The notes: generated by a model from the letters alone, not told the origin. A stretch of 64,000 nucleotides of DNA from Impatiens glandulifera (GCF_907164915.1 NC_061864.1:2344389-2408388), one strand, 5' to 3'. Positions 23,202 to 36,244 are shown, numbered from the stretch's first letter. A program made the numbers and translations.

Positions 23202-26200
23202 ATGATCAAATAATTAATTTTATTAAATAAAATACTCTTATTTTATTTTTATTAATTACAAACTTAAATAAAATATACATTTTAATAATTTAATTAATTA
23301 AAAATCTAAATAACCTTTTTTTTAATTCAATAAAAATCCTTAATAACCCAACTTTACCCAAACGAGCTCACTACTCAGAACGCAAGTGTTGGTTGACCGT
23401 GACATCATTTTCTCACAATAAAATGTCAGCAGAAATTACAATTATTGGAAAAGAGGTGGGCAATTAATTCATTTGAAAATTACTTACTAAAATTTATAAT
23501 TTTAAATTATATTATTGTGATGAGAGGTTATTCGTTATTATTTTTTATAATAATTTTAATATATTCAAATATATTTTTATTTTATTTATTTTTATATTAT
23601 TTAATTTATTAATTAAAGGCTTCATGGTTATTTGTCTTGAATTTGAGATATTTTATTTAATAAAGTTCAAACTTTAAAGTGTCCTATAAAACTAAAACTA
23701 TTTCAATTTTAATCAATTTTGAGAATTTCTCACAAACTAATTAACTTATTTTTACTCTAATATAATATTTTTATTTTTTAAAATAAATTTATCCCATTTT
23801 TTAAAATAAAATAAAAAATTTATTATTATTTTTTTCAATTATTTACACGTTACATATTATTTTTTTAAGTCTTTAAATCGTATTTGATTATTTTGAAGGT
23901 GTATATCTAAAAAAAACTCAATTTAAAACACAAATTATAAAATATATTCAAATTAGTTGACCATACAAAAAATTATATCGTTATGAATTTAAAAAATAAA
24001 TATAAAACCTATTTCCATTTAAATTTTCTCACAACTTTCCTTATATTACACATTTTTTTACCTAAATAAAAACAAAAATAATAAGTTAAAATAAGATGAC
24101 AGACCTTTTATACTTTATAAAACCTTAAATGACTTAAAAAAAACTATGATTCAAACCTCCTATGATATAATTCTAATTTCAAACTCTTTTGGTGAAATTG
24201 ATTCAAATTGGAGATAATAATTTCATCATTGTAAAATATTTTTATTTTTAAAAAACTATCATTATATATTAATATATTTTAAATTAATTTATCAAAAATA
24301 AAAATAAAGATCATCCGCCACCATAATTAAATAAAAAATTTAATTGCATTTTTTTAGTTAAATTGTAATCATAACAATTATATTTAATATTATCAAAATC
24401 ATAATCATTTAAAAAATAACGTGATTGGCAATTCAAAAAATAAAACTTTATAAATTATAAATCAACTATCATTAATTTTCAATATACATAAATTATTTTT
24501 ATTAAAATCTATTTTTATACCAAAATAAATAAACAAAAAATCTAAATGATAATCTATAAAATAATTTTAAACAAGATAAAAAATATATATTTTTTCAATT
24601 TTAATTTTAATAATTTAATACTATTATAAATGTTAAAGATTCTGATAAAATATTTGTATAAAAAATAAAATGAACTAATAATTAAAAGCATAGTACAATT
24701 CAATGCTAGGCCAGCCACATTGAAGTAGGTTTACCAAGGCACCACCATTCACAAAACAAATACAATGATTCAAAAAATTTAAAACCATATTTTAATAATT
24801 AAATTTTGTAAGAGAACCAAACAAACACTCAAGTATATATATATTATATATATAAAAAATGGTTTATTTTCAATCTTATTTAAAATAAATAAGTTTATCA
24901 TAATAATAAATGAAATAGACAATAAATGTACAAGCACATTAATGGTTCTCTACCAGGCTATATATATATTAGGGAGGGGTCCATTTTCATTTTCATGTGA
25001 GTCCCTTCAGTTGTTCAATTACTCCTATCGTCCTCTCGATCAATCCTCCTCATCATAACTTCATTTAATTCTCACTGCTTCTTATTTATGATTCCAAATG
25101 TTGCAGTCAATTACTTGTAAAACTTGCTTAATTTGATTTTGTAATGTGTTTATCTCTATTGTTATTTGAAGAGAAAGGTTGTAATGATTAAGAACATATA
25201 AATTATGTCTATGGTGACTTTGTTAAAGACTGTTGTTTTTTTTGAGAAAAATTATTCTCACAATCAATAATGAGGTATATCTGTTGAACCATGATGTATT
25301 GCGATTGAGGGAATATGAAGTATGTTTCAGCCCTATTATATTAAGAGAAATTGTTATAGTACAAGGGTTCCACACTTCCACTAATACCTCCTTTTTCGGG
25401 TGAAGTGACAGTAAAATTATAACTGATTTATCATGTATCGTTCATGCGTAACGATCTTATTTTGATCGGTAGATGTCGTGTATGTTTAAACGAGGGGAAG
25501 ACGAACCCTGGTTTAATTTTGCATTTTTAAGAGTGTCTTTGGTATTTTTGAGTTTATTACCTATATTGGATGAGCTATGTTGGGATTATTGGTGGATGTT
25601 AGAAAATGTAGATGCAAGAGATTAGACTTGTAAGTATAAAACAATATGAATAAATTCTTATAAATAATTTGGTTGAAGATATTTTGATGGTTTATATTTT
25701 ATTTTTTTATAATATAAACTATCATTCATATTATATTATAGGCAGGGTTTCACTTTGGGTTTTTTAAAACCTATTTAAAATTAATTTTTCAATCAATCAC
25801 TTCTTAACCATCACATTACTCATTTCATTAATCAAAATACTAAAATATCTTTTATTTTAAATTATTATTATTTATTTTATTCATATATTAATACCTTTTA
25901 AATATTTTTACCAAAAATAATCATTATCTCCTTAAAATTATCACCCATCATTATTTTTTTTTTTCTCGATAGATTTTTTAAAAAATCCTAATTTATAATT
26001 TCTATTTAATTTGATAATATAAATATTGTGAATTATAATTAAAATATTGAAGAAATATAATAAATAAAACCTTGATATCAAAGAAGGTGTTAGAGTGGAC
26101 CCCATTTGGTGTGTGTTGCGTTTCTTAAGTGGGGGAGTTGAGTGGATGACTGTCTTGATCAGTTAATCCAATAGCGTTCTGCGTCTGCGTCTGACTAACC

Positions 26201-26400
26201 GCGGTGGACGCACGTGGACCCCATCTCTCTCTTCGCTGTCTTTCCTTTCTTTGTTTTGTTTTGTTTTGTTTTTGTTGGTTACTTCTCTTTGCTCGCCGTT
26301 CTCTGTTGTTTCTGACTTGACTCCGTCCGTCCCCCGCTTCCTCTCTTTCCAAGCTTTTTCAGCAAATCTCCCCCCGCATGCTATTTCTCTTTAAATTAGG
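21842..26400. other. Long AT-rich intergenic region
   Basis: No gene is supported over 4.5 kb. Visible structure: an ATT/TAA trinucleotide microsatellite at about 23158-23202, many A/T runs, and a block at about 25745-25960 that belongs to an AT-rich dispersed family also seen near 33480-33620 (inverted) and 53060-53440. The AT-poorer stretch at 24960-25560 has no long ORF; a non-coding transcript cannot be excluded or shown from sequence. Confidence 0.5.
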
Positions 26401-26516
26401 ATGATGATGATGATCATGATCCTTATCGGCCGGCGCTTTCTCATGATTCAGAGCTTCGAAAAGTTTTTAAAGTAACAAGAGATTCGACATCAGTTTGAGT
26501 TTGTCCCTTTCTCAGG

Positions 26517-26666
26517 TATACATCTATTTGCTCTTTATAAAAGTGCTAACTTTCTTTCTCTGTAAAGTTTTAGATTTTGCTTATAGCTGATGACTTTATT
26601 CATTTGGGTACCTACCCAGGCGTTCGACATTGTAATTGATGTGTTTTCAATTTGTTTAAATGCAGC
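26517..26666 (+). other. Probable 5' UTR intron of the XLG gene
   Basis: TTCTCAG is followed by GTATAC at about 26517, and TTTAAATGCAG ends at 26666, immediately before the sequence leading into the XLG start. The donor and acceptor fit plant consensus and the interval is T-rich. Inferred without transcript data. Confidence 0.55.
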
Positions 26667-26668
26667 TA

Positions 26669-26692
26669 TGAAACGTGAAATTACAAACTGAC
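26669..26692 (+). promoter_or_regulatory. Upstream ORF, 7 residues
   Basis: ATG-AAA-CGT-GAA-ATT-ACA-AAC-TGA lies 15 bases before the XLG start codon (26708), just after the probable 5' UTR intron acceptor. If it is transcribed, ribosomes would meet this ATG first and reinitiation distance would be very short. Effect on translation is inferred. Confidence 0.5.
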
Positions 26693-26707
26693 CCACTTTC
26701 GAGAGAG

Positions 26708-29297
26708 ATGGATAGGAATGAATCTGATCTTCATAATTATTCAAAATCTCAAATCCCTTTGCCCGTTTCTCGAATCGTTGCTGCTGTTACTAACCAAAGC
26801 CCGAGATTATCCGGAAGTTCAGAATCAGTCGTTTCCGTCTTGCAAAACCCATGTTCCTCTTCCGCTTCCCTTTCGGCATCTCCCATTTCCATTCATAAGA
26901 GAAACCCAATCGTGGGTTTTAATAATAATAATAATACTCTAGAAAACCCACGATTGGAGAAACAGATTTTCCCAGAATGTATCTCTGTTTCTAAACGAAG
27001 GAACAGGAGAAGGGTCTGTTTCAGATGCGGAAAAGGGAAGTGGGAGATTAAGGAATCGTGTCTCGTTTGCGACGCAAAATACTGCGCCAACTGTGCGTTA
27101 AAGGCGATGGGATCGATGCCGGAAGGTCGTAAATGTCTGTCTTGCATTGGCGAACCAATTGACGAAACTAAAAGATCCAAACTTGGTAAACCTACTAGGG
27201 TCTTGTCACGATTGATTAGCCCGTTAGAAGTGAAGCAGATTATGAAAGCTGAGAAAGAGTGTCCTGCGAATCAGCTTCGGCCAGAGCAGATAACTGTAAA
27301 TGGGTTTCCTCTTAAGCCGGTAGAGATGTCTGAATTGATCGAATGTTCTTTACCACCAAGAAAACTTAAGCCTGGGAATTACTGGTATGACAAAGAATCT
27401 GGCTTTTGGGGAAAGGTAAAAAGAATCAAAATTTGCATATATATATATGTCAATCTCTCTCAATCCATCTTATGATGTTCTGTATGACAGGAAGGAGAGA
27501 AACCAGATCGCATTATAAGTTCCAACTTAAACTTCACAGGAAAGCTTAATCCTCGTGCCAGCCATGGAAATACTGAAGTTTTTATGAATGGTAGAGAAAT
27601 TACTAAACTTGAACTCAGAGTGTTAAAGGTTTGCTTTCTTCTTCTTTTACTTCTTCTTCATGGGGGCATGCATTTAAACAGAAGATTTGTTTAATGTTTT
27701 GGTTTTACTCTTCAGCTCACAATGGTGCGATGTCAAAGGGACACCCATTTCTGGGTTTATGATGATGGTACATATGAAGAAGAAGCAAATAACAAAATCA
27801 AAAGGAACATGTGGAGAAAGGCATCTACCAGGTTTCTTTGTAGCTTGTTTTCTTTGCCTGTTCCTCATGGGCAGCCTCGTAAAGACGACGAGCCAAGCAG
27901 TTATACTACAATCCCATATTCCCTGGACCAGAAAAATAATAAGAAGAAGATTCAGAAGCTTCTTTTGCTTGGGCTTGAGAATTCAGGAACCAGCACTATA
28001 TTCAAGCAGGCTAAGTTTCTTTATGGAAATAAGTTCACTTCAGAAGAATTGGAAGAGATTAAGCTTATGATTCAGAGTAATATGTATAGATATCTTAGCG
28101 TTCTGCTAGATGCACGAGAACGCTTTGAAGAAGAGGCGGTTTCGAAAGCTTTAGATTCAGATGGAGAGTGCGTTTATTCCATTAACCCGAGGTTGAAGAA
28201 TTTCTCCAACTGGCTTCTAGATATTATAGCCACGGGAGACCTAGACGCGTTCTTCCCTGGGGCAACACGAGAATACGCACCTCTGGTTGAAGAGGTATGG
28301 AAGGATCCCGCCATTCAAGAGACTTATAGAAGAAAAGATGAACTTCACTTTCTTCCTGATGTGGCTGAATACTTCTTAACAAGGGTAATGATCCCATTTC
28401 TGATTCATTCCTGATGCATTTGATTTTGATGGTTTTTTCTGTTTCTATTGTGTTGTAGGCAATTGAAATATCGAGTAACGAATATGAGCCTTCCGAACGA
28501 GACATACTATACGCAGAAGGTGTCACGCAAAGAAATGGTTTGGCTTTCATGGAGTTCTCCTTAGATGATCATAGCCCAATGTTGGAAACTTACACCGAAA
28601 ACCAAATGCCACCACTAACAAGGTAAGTAGTAACTGATCATGAATAAATTAAACAAAATTTTGAATCTGATATGATTGTTGTTTTTTCATATATAGGTAC
28701 CAACTAATCAGGGTAAATGCGAAAGGTATTAACGAGGGATGCAAATGGGTAGAAATGTTTGAAGATGTGGGCGTAGTTATTTTTTGCGTTTCATTGAGCG
28801 ATTACAATAAAATGTCGCATTCCCCTGAAACCGGGGGTGGTAGTGGATTGCTACTGAGGAACAAGATGATTCAGAGTAGAGAACTATTCGAGGCAGTGAT
28901 AGGGCATTCATCTTTTAAGAATAGATCTTTTGTGCTTGTACTAAACAAATATGATACATTTGAAGGAAAGGTAAACAAGGTCCCTCTAAGTTGTTGCGAG
29001 TGGTTCAATGATTTCAGCCCGGTTACAACCCATCACCAGTCATTGGCTCAACAAGCTTACTATTATGTGGCAACAAAATTCAAAGAGGTTTACGCTACGA
29101 CGACTGGGAGGAAGCTTTTCGTGTGGCAAGGACGGGCTAGGGATCGAGTGAATGTTGAGGAAGGATTGAAGTATGTAAGAGAGGTTGTTAAATGGGATGA
29201 AGAGAAGGAAGATGTTAACTATGGGTTCCAAGATGATTCTTTCTATAGTATAAATACTGATGATATGATCAGCTCTTCGCAATTTGTTAACTTGTAG
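26708..29297 (+). CDS. XLG3: Extra-large G protein (XLG3-like)
   Basis: Exons are 26708-27415, 27491-27628, 27716-28384, 28459-28622 and 28697-29297, in frame, 759 residues. The N-terminal half has a basic NLS-like patch (KRRNRRR, about 96-102) and the plant-specific XLG cysteine cluster (Cys 104, 107, 118, 121, 126, 129, 143, 146) around [11 protein letters not shown]. The C-terminal half is a G-alpha domain: modified P-loop [13 protein letters not shown] (from about 368, Thr in place of the usual Lys, as in known XLGs), then the NKYD guanine-specificity motif (643-646) and a [13 protein letters not shown] region. XLGs work with G-beta-gamma at the plasma membrane and nucleus in immunity and development. 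It is shorter than most XLGs (about 850). The assignment to XLG3 rather than XLG1/2 rests partly on recalled microsynteny. Confidence 0.88.
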
Positions 29298-30246
29298 ACA
29301 AAGAGTTGAGAAAAGTGTTATGTTTGAAATAGCATTAAATATTCAATTTTTCCTTTTTTTTCTTATCAAATTTAATCTAAACTGGCTTAATCTATACATT
29401 GAGGATCACATATTTTAAATAGATAGAGATGAAATTAGTATGATTCAAATTTAAGTTGGGATCATAATAGAAAGGAGGGAAGAGAATGACGTGACGCAAT
29501 TTGATTAGTTAAAATTTTCTTAATTTCAACTGGTAGTCATTTTCTCTTCTATAGTCCTCTTTAATTTGAATGGTTTACCCTGATTGATTGATCCTATCTT
29601 CCATACTAAGAAGAAGTAAAGTAATATCGGTGTGAAAGACAGTTTGCTGCTTTATTCCGTCACCCGAGATCCAAGTCAGCACATGCAACGATTACTTTAT
29701 TCTTCGCGGCTAGACCGATTTAGAAGCACAAAAGTAAATGACCTAGGTGAAGCATTTCGTTTAGTGAATGCGAAGATAAAAGTTGCTATTGATGCAATTA
29801 TGCTTTTCGCTTTGATCCTCGAACAAATGTGACTCGAGGGCCTATGTTTTCCACAGGAGGCTTGGAATGTAAGGACAATCCCTCGTCAATGAAAGTGAGT
29901 GAATGGCGAAAAAGAAGAGCTTAAATTTATTCATAAAAAAAAAAATCATTGTTAAACAATGCAATTATATATCAATTTATTTTTTTAAATAATAATAAAT
30001 TTTGTAATTAATTTAGAAAAAATATTTTTTATTTTACAAAAATAATAAATAAAGGAAAAGACTTGAAACTATTATGATTGGCTGGTTCCCCCAATTACAT
30101 AATTCGAAGGGAATTTATTATTAATTATAATCCAAGTAAAGTTACGGTGACCCGAAGAAGGGGCTATAAAAAGAGGGTTTTCTTTTGCAAGGGGCTTTGA
30201 TTTGATTATTTGGTGGGTTTGGTTTGTTGAAGTGCTTTGATCAGCC
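29298..30246. other. Intergenic between XLG and RPN9
   Basis: It contains the XLG 3' flank, an AT-rich stretch, and a less AT-rich patch at about 29630-29920 with an open frame of 66 codons (29632-29832) that I cannot assign. The RPN9 promoter and 5' UTR occupy the last roughly 100 bases. Confidence 0.45.
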
Positions 30247-33200
30247 ATGGCCGCTTTGCAGTACTTGGAGTCTCTTAGCAGTGCTCATCCGGAGCTTGCA
30301 GATTGGTACAGTGCGCTCGCAGATCTTTATCAGAAGAAGCTATGGCACCAGCTCACTCAAAAGCTCGAGCAATTCGTCGCTCTTACCGTCTTTCAGGTCT
30401 CTCTACCTTCCCTTCTTTCTTTACCTTGTCCATTTTCCTATTCTTATTATATCTATGTATACATATATAGAATTGATGTTTTGTCCTCATCGAATGTTGT
30501 TGTGAGATTTATTTAGGGTTCTTTGATTAAGTTGTCAGCTTACTAGTGGGGGGTTTTGGGTCTTTAGATTTCTTGACATAAATGACAGTCCTAGGGTTTT
30601 TAGTGTAGTGTTTTTATTATTGTCACAAAGGTGGGTGCTTGGCCTCTGGGAAAACTGGAGATCTCATTGGAAGCTATGGATTTCTCAAGCTTCATTTGTT
30701 GCATTATAAATAAATGATCCTGGATCACATTTAACTTTGAGGGGCTTAGTGATTTTGGGTTATGTAAGGGTGTATGACCTGCTCTTAGAGGAGCCATGAC
30801 AGTAGCTAGCATAATAGTTAGGATAATGGATATATCCTGAATTGTAGGGTGGGATTGGATTTATTGCATGTTAAGAACACTTTGTTGATCTGTTCTTGAC
30901 TACTTGTAATTGATTAGGGGACATCATCTGAGTAATATGCATTTGGGTCTCTTTTGGAAGTCAGACATCTAAAAACTAGACATTAAAGGTTACTTCCTCA
31001 AGGCATGTAAACTTGCTGCTTTATCACATTGAGAATATATCTTCCCCTCATGGATCTATTGAATTTAGAGCCGGAGATGCTCTAGAGGCAGCTTGACTTT
31101 GATAGTGCTTTTCACCTGAGTCACATCAATTATGGACTTGAGGTCTGTCTGTCTTTTTTAAGACCAAAGTTTTTCCCTGGCAGGCTAGCATAGCATCCCA
31201 CCCCACTTCATTCTAGGTGCTTTTAGTGAGAATTGAAATTGAAACCCTCAACCTCTTAAGCTCAAAACTCTTACTACTTGAGCTACCCTGGGTAGGTAGT
31301 ATGTTGTTGTTGACCTCCCCGGGGTGAACTAGGAATGAATTGGGTCATAGGGTTAGGACAGGAGTCCATGCTTTACATACTATTTTTCTTTATTATGTTG
31401 ATTGGTCATGTGCTTGCCTCCTGTAGACAGCTTGTGTGTTTTATTTCAGATTTGGATGTCTGATCAAATATATTGCTCTATTTTGCACTAAATGCTGCTT
31501 CTTCAATAAGTGTTCTTTTGTTTACTCCTTTTAGGCGGGAGATGCACTTATTCAGTTCTACCATAATTTCATCACCGACTTTGAAACAAAGATCAATCTT
31601 CTCAAGCTTGCTCATTTTGCAACCGTAGTCTCCCAGCAGTATTCAGAGAAGGCAGCTGCCATTAGTTATCTGGAAGGGGTAATTGAAAAGCTTCGTGCTA
31701 CCAGGGAGATGCGAATTGAGGAGCCCATCGTATACATTATGATGCAAATAGCGCTCTTCAAGCTTGAACAGTGTGACCAAAAAGAAAGCAAGAAAATACT
31801 AGATGATGGGAAAAGTACACTTGACAGTTTGACTGACATTGATCCATCTGTTCATGCTAGCTATTATTGGGCCTCATCGCAATACTATAAATCATGCCAA
31901 GAATTTGCTGAATTCTACAAAAGTGCTTTACTCTATTTGGCATACATATCTGTGGAGTCATTGTCCACGTCATTCAAGCTGGTAACCAACTTGTCTTTTT
32001 TTCTTATGTTACTACAATCCGTCTCGTCATAGTAATATCAATACTTCATTAATAGTTTTGATGCTAATTAATTTCGATTACTCATACAACGATCTTTAGT
32101 TGATGTATCTATTTTCGTGGAGGTCAAATGCACTACATGCTGTGTGTATTAAACTAAATTCCCATTTTGTTATCATATTTCTAGGATTTGGCATTTGATT
32201 TATCCCTTGCGGCCTTGCTCGGAGATAACATCTACAATTTTGGTGAACTCCTTGCACATCCGATAGTAAGTTCTTTTTTTATAGGCACTACTTTGTTTGG
32301 ATTTTGAGCAGCTTTGTACTCATGATGGTGCTAACCAACTTCTAGTAAGCTTATGAATTCTATAAATTGATTTTTTTTTTCATTTAGTATAAAGATTTTT
32401 TTTCTAGGTCATGATCACATTATATTTTTGCTCATGCAATAGATTATTTTTAGATCATTATAGTTTTGGGCAAACACAGCAAAGGTAGATTTTCTTGGAT
32501 AATGATTAACATGAAAAAATGGTATACCATAATATCCCAATATATGCAGATTTGTCACAGATTTGCAAAATTTATAATTGTGTCACTTTTTTTAATTCTA
32601 AACGTTGGACCCCTGTTATCTAGGGTTTGAATTGGCTTTTCATGCTCTTTCTCTGAGGATTCTTTAAAGTAGTAGTATACATCCATCTGGAAGTGCCTAA
32701 CCTTATGTGGGGGTAGCCTTCAGTTAGTTTACTTTTTATGGGAAGTTTTGTGTAACTGTTTTTCGCATTTGGCTTAGATGACGTCTCTCATTGGAACAAA
32801 GGTTGAATGGCTATACCATATTCTTGATGCATTCAACTCCGGAAATTTAGCATATTATCAAGAACTGTGTAGTTTGCACACAGCTGAACTTAGTGCCCAA
32901 CCTGCACTTGTGAAGAATGAAAAGAATCTGCTTGAGAAGATAAACATCCTTTGCCTTATGGAAATTATTTTTAGGTACACACTTTTTCTTCTAATGTTTA
33001 TTATGTAATGTAGTAGTAATTTAATTGAATGCGAATATTCAATTTGTATGCAGCCGACCAGCTGAAGACAGAACCATTCCTCTGAGCGTCATAGCCGAGC
33101 ATACCAAACTTAATGTTGAGGATGTGGAGCACCTTCTGATGAAAAGCCTATCAGTAAGTGATGAATAACTTTTTCTTTGATCGCTAAAAATTTCAGTTTG

Positions 33201-33881
33201 GTTACTTATTATGACAGATACAAGTAATATTGTTTCCTGAATGACTGTATAGTAGTATATATATTCACTAAGGCCATGTTTGATGTCTTATTTGAGATTA
33301 TTTCCAGACAACACATTATCCAATAAACCATCACTCAAATCAACTAAACTACCCTTATAACAATTTTGAACATTATATATTAAGGATATTTTGGAGCTTG
33401 TTTGATGTAGTGTTTTTTTCAAGTAATCAGATTTATTTGGAAAAAAAGTATTTTTTTGATGAAAATTACATAAATTGGGTTAAATGACTAAAATATCCTT
33501 TGACTTTAATATTTTAATATGTTACAAAAGTGATGTAAGGTTATTTTAGTATTTTTGTTGATGATTTGATTAATGAATTGATTGATGATGGGAATTGGCA
33601 AGGCCTTGGTTATTTATCCAAATAACCTACATTTATATAACCAAAGATCGAAAAAGATCTAAATTTCTAAGAAAATTTTGGCATTATTATTTCAGGTTCA
33701 TCTGATAGAGGGGATTGTTGATCAGGTTGAGGGAGTTGTCCATGTTTCCTGGGTGCAACCGAGAGTTCTGGGAGTCCCACAAATCAAGTCTCTTCGTGAT
33801 CGCCTTGACAACTGGATAACTAAAGTACACTCCACTCTGTTGTCCGTTGAGGCAGAAACTCCAGACTTGGTGGCAGCATGA
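30247..33881 (+). CDS. RPN9: 26S proteasome lid subunit RPN9 (PSMD13)
   Basis: Exons are 30247-30396, 31535-31981, 32185-32265, 32778-32974, 33054-33153 and 33696-33881, all in frame, 386 residues, the usual length of plant RPN9. It starts MAALQYLESLSSAHPELADWY, continues with helical repeats (YHNFITDFETKINLLKLAHF, SYYWASSQYYKS), and ends in a PCI/winged-helix region (AEDRTIPLSVIAEHTKLNVEDVEHLLMK, split over exons 5-6). RPN9 is a structural subunit of the 19S lid with no catalytic residues. Intron 1 exceeds 1.1 kb; intron 5 carries an AT-rich dispersed repeat (about 33270-33640). Plant genomes often have two RPN9 genes; only one is in view. Confidence 0.95.
33270..33645. repeat. AT-rich dispersed repeat in RPN9 intron 5
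   Basis: The interval opens with AAGGCCATGTTTGATG and contains AAAATATCCTTTGAC and TTTTAGTATTTTTGTTGATGA blocks. Related sequence appears in COG6 intron 4 (about 38640-38755, GCTTGTTTGATGTAG) and, inverted, at 25745-25960 and 53060-53440. This pattern suggests a non-autonomous transposon family; ends and target duplications were not resolved. Confidence 0.5.
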
Positions 33882-34597
33882 TCATATTTTCCTCGCATGG
33901 TTTCCTTTCGCTATTCCTTGCTCCATTCTTTTGAGGGGATTGATTGATTGGCTGCTGCTGCTTATTTGTAAAGAGGAAGAAGAGGGTGGGTGCAAGGACT
34001 GATTCCATTCCATGGCTGGCTAAACTAAAACTTGTGTTTTTTTCTTTAAAATTATATGTTTTACAAATACTTAATAACCCGACATTTCTCGTTTTATATT
34101 TTGTTTTTTCGAACTTTACTTGTTTTTTTATATATGCTCAGATTCTGAATTGGTTATCTTGAAATTGTAAATGTTGCCCATATTCTCTGCTCTAACCAGA
34201 TTATGAGAGTATGCATGGCCATAACTTCCTTCCTTACTTCTAGTAAAGAAGATGAAGTTGGATGACATTATTGATTAATAGATGATAGGCATATCTCCTC
34301 CACTCATCATACACTGTCTGACCCTCCTCATCTTCATCCAGCCAATTGTGTGTTGCCATGTGGCATGTCAAATATCCAAACTGCAAAGAATGACCACCAA
34401 CCGTCTCCCATTCTCATATTCATCACAATGCTCCCCCATCTCTTTCACATCATAGGCAATTCTTTTTTTTTTTGGCTGGGTTTTCTTTTTCTTCTCATCA
34501 AAAACCCATTTCCTTCCATAAATAAGAACACCCATATCTACTAACCATCTCTGTTTCTTCTCCCTTCCCGGGTAGAGAGAAATCCCCAAAAAGGAAA
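33882..34597. promoter_or_regulatory. RPN9 3' flank and PRK promoter region
   Basis: No gene is seen. The PRK-proximal part is pyrimidine-rich and includes a G-box-like CCATGTGGCATG (about 34357-34368), a CCATAAATAAG sequence near 34516 that could serve as a TATA region, and a short leader. Light regulation of PRK is known for the family; these sites are only suggestive. Confidence 0.4.
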
Positions 34598-36244
34598 ATG
34601 GCAGTCAGCACAGTGTACACCATCCAGTCTTCACTCCACTATAGCTGTTCAATTTCCACACCCGGTAAAACCCAGTTGGGATTTCAGCAGAAACAGGTGG
34701 TTTTATACAGCTCCGGCAAGAAAACCGGCAGAAGAGGCAGCATAACATGTGGTGCTGAGGACAAAACAATAGTAATTGGACTGGCAGCAGACTCAGGGTG
34801 TGGAAAGAGTACATTCATGAGGAGACTTACAAGTGTGTTTGGAGGAGCAGCTGAACCACCGAAAGGAGGAAACCCAGATTCCAACACTTTGATCAGTGAC
34901 ACTACCACTGTGATATGTTTGGATGATTACCATTCTTTAGACAGGACAGGAAGGAAAGAGAAAGGTGTTACTGCTTTAGATCCGAGAGCAAACGATTTTG
35001 ATCTAATGTATGAACAGGTTAAGGCTATTAAGGAAGGAATTGCAGTTGATAAACCCATTTATAATCATGTCACCGGTCTTCTTGACCCTCCTGAGGTTAT
35101 CAAACCACCCAAGATTCTAGTCATTGAAGGTCTTCATCCAATGTAAGTATAAAAACACTTCAATTTGTTTGTTGGATACATTATTGTCATTCATGTTCCT
35201 TGTGTTATTGAATGACAAGGGATTAGCTAGCACATGTAGATTATTGTTAACCGCAAACATTTTATCCTTTGTCATCATCGTCTGTAGGTATGATTCACGT
35301 GTGAGAGATCTGTTGGACTTCAGTATCTATTTAGACATAAGTAACGATGTTAAATTTGCTTGGAAGATTCAGGTCCGTCATCGGTGGTCGAATTAATATG
35401 ATTAAAATCCTTAGCTCCTCTCAAATGATTAAATAAATTTTTGCAGAGAGACATGGCAGAAAGAGGACATAGCCTTGAAAGTATTAAGGCCAGTATTGAA
35501 GCCCGTAAACCCGACTTTGATGCTTACATTGGTATAAATATATAAATGATTCTTTATCAATAAAAACAACAATAACAATAATCATAATTAATGATGTAAT
35601 TATATATTGAAATGAATGAATGGCAGACCCACAAAAGCAGTATGCAGATGCAGTGATAGAAGTGTTACCAACCAATCTGATTCCAGATGACAATGGAGGA
35701 AAGATATTAAGAGTAAGACTCATAATGAAAGAAGGTGTAAAGAATTTCAGTCCAGTTTATCTCTTTGATGAAGGCTCCACCATTTCTTGGATTCCCTGCG
35801 GAAGAAAACTCACCTGTTCATACCCTGGCATCAATTTCTCTTACGGCCCCGATTCTTACTACGGCCAAGAGGTAAGCGTCGCTAAATACGTCGCTAAATA
35901 CACATCCCCCGTCGCTTAAACTATCATTAGCGACGTTTTTGTGTTTGTAGGATATTTCTGATTGATTAATTTGGTCCTTTATTATTTATTAGGTATCTGT
36001 CCTAGAGATGGATGGTCAATTTGACAGGCTAGATGAGCTAATCTATGTTGAGAGTCATCTGAGCAACCTTTCGTCGAAATTCTACGGAGAGGTTACTCAA
36101 CAGATGCTCAAGCATGCCGATTTCCCTGGAAGCAACAATGGAACCGGTTTCTTCCAGACTATTGTCGGCTTAAAGATCAGAGACCTTTACGAACAAATTG
36201 TCGCCACAAGGGCATCCGCATCTCTAGTCCAAGCCAAGGCCTGA
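34598..36244 (+). CDS. PRK: Phosphoribulokinase, chloroplastic
   Basis: Exons are 34598-35142, 35288-35372, 35447-35531, 35627-35871 and 35993-36244, 403 residues. It phosphorylates ribulose-5-phosphate to ribulose-1,5-bisphosphate in the Calvin cycle, in the stroma. The first 50 or so residues are Ser/Thr-rich and basic, as in a transit peptide. The P-loop is GLAADSGCGKST (61-72). The thioredoxin-regulated pair is present: Cys68 inside the P-loop and Cys107 (TVICLDDYHSLDR), spaced 39 residues as in known plant PRKs. The second pair CGRKLTC (Cys296, Cys302), which is used in the GAPDH/CP12 complex, is also intact. The gene is complete and redox control should be normal. It runs tail-to-tail with COG6, 136 bp apart. 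Confidence 0.97.
35872..35992. repeat. GTCGCTAAATAC direct repeats and inverse copy in PRK intron 4
   Basis: Directly after the donor, GTCGCTAAATAC occurs twice in tandem (about 35878-35901), then GTCGCTTAAAC, and an inverse copy TTAGCGACG at about 35927-35935. The fold would form a hairpin near the 5' splice site. Probably the remnant of a small transposon. Confidence 0.55.

Noticed and set aside
24960..25560. Possible non-coding RNA or short gene
   Set aside because: Composition is somewhat less AT-rich, but no ORF, tRNA-like fold or known motif was found; evidence is insufficient.
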